Origin: Carposina sasakii
Taxonomy: Eukaryota > Arthropoda > Insecta > Lepidoptera > Carposinidae
Length of the DNA stretch: 64,000 bases
NCBI GenBank assembly: GCA_014607495.2
Contig: CP053175.1
Span: forward strand, 8,630,770 to 8,694,769
Direction of reading: 5' to 3'
Shown one piece after another: positions 61,387 through 64,000 of this stretch. A program made the position numbers and the translations under genes. Below the pieces are notes generated by a model, which was not told the origin of the DNA, did not search any database, and was given only the letters and a program-made list of their open reading frames with translations. How positions within the stretch are numbered: position 1 is the stretch's first letter; the number at the start of each line of letters is the position of its first letter.

Positions 61387-62377
61387 TTAGTTCAAGACAT
61401 CATGACAAGAGTTCCAGCGAATACCTAATGCCTTAATCGTATCATTGGTGGAAATATTAACACTGTTCTTAGTAATTCTATCACTATAGGGAATTCTATC
61501 TAGAACTGCGGGACTGTTCGATGCCCACTTGTGCATTTCAAATTTACCTCTAGCCATAACTTCTGTTATACGGGTTTGTATGTAAATAGCTTCATCCTCA
61601 TCACTCGCACCCGTCAGCAAATCGTCCATATAAAATTCGTTATTTATTACATGATACATATCCGGAAAATCGTGTCGTTCATCTTCAGCGAGTTGCTTAA
61701 GTGTGCGAATGGCGAGGAATGGAGCGCATGACGTTCCATAGGTTACAGTAAGCAAACGTTTTTCACAAATACTTTCGGATGGTGAATCACGCCAAAGAAT
61801 ACGTTGGTAATCTACATCTGATTCTAATACCAAGATTTGCCGATACATTTGCTTGATATCAGCGAGAAGACAAATCTTTTGAGTACGCCAACGTATTATG
61901 AGATCTCTCAGATCTTGTTGTAGAGGTGGACCCACGAGCAATTCCTCATTAAGTGCTGTTCCATCGGCAGGTTTCTCGGATCCATCAAAAACTACTCGTA
62001 GCTTCGTCGTTAGGCTAGATTTCCGAATAATTGCATGGTGTGGTAGATAATACGCTTTGTGTGTTAGGGTCTCCTGTGAATCAACATCTATCATATGGTG
62101 TAATTCCTGATATTCATCGATAAATTTTTGATACTCGTGTTTGAATTCAGGCTTCTGAGGAAAATCGTCTTTCCATTTGTAATAATCGTTTGTGAGCTAA
62201 ATGTCTTGATTCGCCTAAACGTTCTTCGTGTTGGTCCTTAAAAGGAAGAGATACAACATATCTACCATCTTCATTTCTGCGGTGTGTTTCTCGGTAGTGT
62301 TCTTCGCATTTTTTGTCAAGCAATGTGAGTGGTCTCTCGTGTGGTTGGTACTCTTCTGTTTCCCAAAATTGTCTCAA
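61387..62377 (-). pseudogene. pol: BEL-4 reverse transcriptase in two frames
   Basis: 62377-62147 holds the region before RT (MRQFWETEEYQPHERPL, RYVVSLPF). 62094-61387 holds RT: YYLPHHAIIRKSS, VVFDGSEKPADGTALNE, LADIKQMYRQILV, TVTYGTSCAPFLAIRTLKQL and catalytic EFYMDDLLTGA (about 61610-61642). A shift near 62150-62160 separates them, and one near 61380 separates RT from RNase H. Confidence 0.82.
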
Positions 62378-62652
62378 TAGCTGATCAACTTCGACTAATG
62401 TTGTAGAAACCGTAATATTGTGTGTCGTTAGATCAGAGTGTGATGTAGTGCCAGATATTAACCAACCTAAACGGGAATTTTGTGCATGAGAGATCCTCCT
62501 TTGTGTAAACCTTCTAAAATAATTGTTGCATACACGTCAGCGCCCAGCAAGATGTCTATAGGTCCCGGTTTTTCCATGTGAGGGTCTGAAAATTTAAGAT
62601 CAAAAACGCGGGCCATTTAGCTACGTTAATTTCTTCGCTGGCAATAGTGGGG

Positions 62653-62943
62653 TCAATCTCGTGAGGATATGAGCTTAGTGTGCATGACGTATGTCATATC
62701 TAGTGGTGAATAAATCTCTATATCTACTGTATGTCGTGACTTTACCGCGTTGTTTCCTACGCCGGTAACATTAGCTTCGTGAGGTGTTTTTCGTAGTCCG
62801 AGTAACTGAACTGCCGATTCTGTTATAAATGTTGCCTGTGAGCCTTGATCAACTAGAGCTCGAAGTGGTAGAAGAACACCTTTTCTATCTCTGATGCGAA
62901 TCTGAGCTGTAGCGAGTATCACCTGACTCTCGTTAGTTGACAC
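62653..62943 (-). pseudogene. BEL-4 aspartic protease fragment
   Basis: 96 residues with LRALVDQGSQATFITESAVQLL, the BEL protease active site. It ends early by a shift. Sequence between 62650 and 62380 continues the region in broken frames (a LLGADVYATII-like stretch near 62530). Confidence 0.78.
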
Positions 62944-63995
62944 GTTTAGACTTGCAACTGGTGTTGAACTTTCCTTTTCCGTAATAGCTGGCTTGGCTTA
63001 ATGACATGCTCGAAGTGTAAAAGGGTATGGTGTCTTCGACGACATGTCGGCATGAGGTAGTCTGGCGGCAATTCTTTATTGAGTGTCCTTGGACCAAGCA
63101 ATTAAAGCATAAGTTATTGTTCTGGACGAATTCTCTACGTTGTGTTATGTCTAATTGAGTAAATTCAGTGCAGTGACATATGTAGTGATTTTTCTTACAG
63201 TAAGTGCATTCTGTGTTAATTTCAGTGGTGAATGTTTTTATGTTCTTTGTGGTATCTCTTGGGGTAAACTTTAGCGCCGGCTGAGAGTAATCTTTCTTTT
63301 GCGTAGTCTGTACCATCTCCATTGCTCTAAATCGACCTTCCATGAATGACATAAACTCGGCTAAAGTAGGTAGCTGTGTTGAAGAGCCAAAGATTGTTCC
63401 CAGCATTTGTGAGTTTCTAGGTCAAGTTTCGTGACGATAATATGAAACAATCAGGGGGTCCCAGGAACTAATATCAATCTCCAGATTAGCGAGGCTATTT
63501 AGGCATTCATTTGTGTTATCAATTAAGTCCTTGATAGTCTTAGCACATTCGTTTGAGAGTTTTTTCTGATTCAAGAAACGGTTGAGAATATTGCTTACAA
63601 TCAATCGCTTATTACTGTATCGATTGGTCAGTGTTTCCAAGCCTTTTATAGTTAGCTGCTGTGATGTCGCAGTTACGAAGTAGTTGTTCAGCTTCACCTT
63701 TCAGACTAGATCTCAAATAGTGATGCTTCTGTATATCACTCAGTCCAGGTTCTTGGTCAATCAATGTAGTGAATAAGTCGCTAAAGTTCATCCAATCACG
63801 ATAATTTCCCGTAAATATAGGCAAATTAATAGGTGGTAATCTTATTGGAGCGAAAGAAGTTGATGGTCCTGAAGTAATAGGGATAGTCGATAACGAAGCA
63901 AGGTCTTCTTTGAGTTTAGTTTTAAATTCTACATACACTTCTTCTATTTTGTGATATAACTCCTTGCTTTGCTTCCCTACCATTTTTGTTCCCAT
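62933..63995 (-). pseudogene. gag: BEL-4 gag in three frames
   Basis: 63995-63612: PPINLPIFTGNYRDWMNFSD and LKGEAEQLLRNC (DUF1759 region). 63697-63422: LTNRYSNKRLIVSNILNRFL and LDIS-SWDPLIV-like residues. 63406-62933: a linker and knuckles CTYCKKNHYICHC and CFNCLVQGHSIKNC. One-base shifts near 63640 and 63415 join them. The N-terminus may lie beyond the window. Confidence 0.78.
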
Positions 63996-64000
63996 TTTTA

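Larger units (their letters stand above)
59042..64000 (-). mobile_element. BEL-4: decayed BEL/Pao element running off the window
   Basis: Minus-strand gag (63995-62933), protease (62943-62653), RT (62377-61387), RNase H and integrase (61299-59662), and integrase C-terminus in broken frames down to about 59150. No LTR is inside the window; they would lie beyond the gap and beyond 64000. Many frameshifts and lost starts make it older than BEL-2 and BEL-3. Confidence 0.85.

Overview
The window is insect nuclear DNA, most likely lepidopteran. The evidence is eukaryotic GT-AG introns, dispersed repeats that I recognise from moth genomes, BEL/Pao, copia, gypsy and R1-clade retroelements, an intact piggyBac, and a 500-base assembly gap. 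Nearly all of it is mobile-element sequence. There are no CRISPR arrays, rRNA or tRNA genes that I can see.

Layout. 1-2310: Harbinger/PIF-type transposase gene on the minus strand, one intron, two in-frame stops. 2657-7673: gypsy-type LTR element with 433-bp LTRs and a TATA target duplication; it is a mosaic of at least three related elements and carries two arrays of short hairpins with covarying stems. 8357-8637: hAT-type MITE. 9047-12068: structurally complete piggyBac with intact transposase. 12138-12401: TA-flanked MITE. 13036-14408: five exons of a host THAP-domain gene, all joined in phase 1. 14536-16935: 427-bp tandem array plus inverted units. 17712-22133: a long AT-rich gene of bacterial-symbiont effector type, with two nuclease-like domains, twelve 46-residue TALE-like repeats and a separate C-terminal domain cut off by one in-frame stop. 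24078-25036: fragments of a Polinton/adintovirus-like element. 25036-26298: truncated copia element.

26299-51244 is a nest. An old R1-clade LINE was split by a BEL/Pao element (BEL-1, 27480-50624, GGTGC duplication). BEL-1 then received a Jockey-type LINE (TCTATGG duplication), which received BEL-3 (32007-40179, CCATC). BEL-1 separately received BEL-2 (41339-49815, GAGGG). BEL-2 has an env-like gene and so resembles an insect endogenous retrovirus. 51345-58541 holds two head-to-tail copies of a GC-rich R1-clade LINE. After the gap (58542-59041) lies a fourth, decayed BEL/Pao element running off the window.

The element genes do not work together as a pathway; they are independent parasites stacked on one another. 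The host-like content is the THAP gene and perhaps the effector-like gene, which looks horizontally acquired. Domain identities are recognised from memory. Boundaries, duplications, frames and splice sites were read directly from the sequence.
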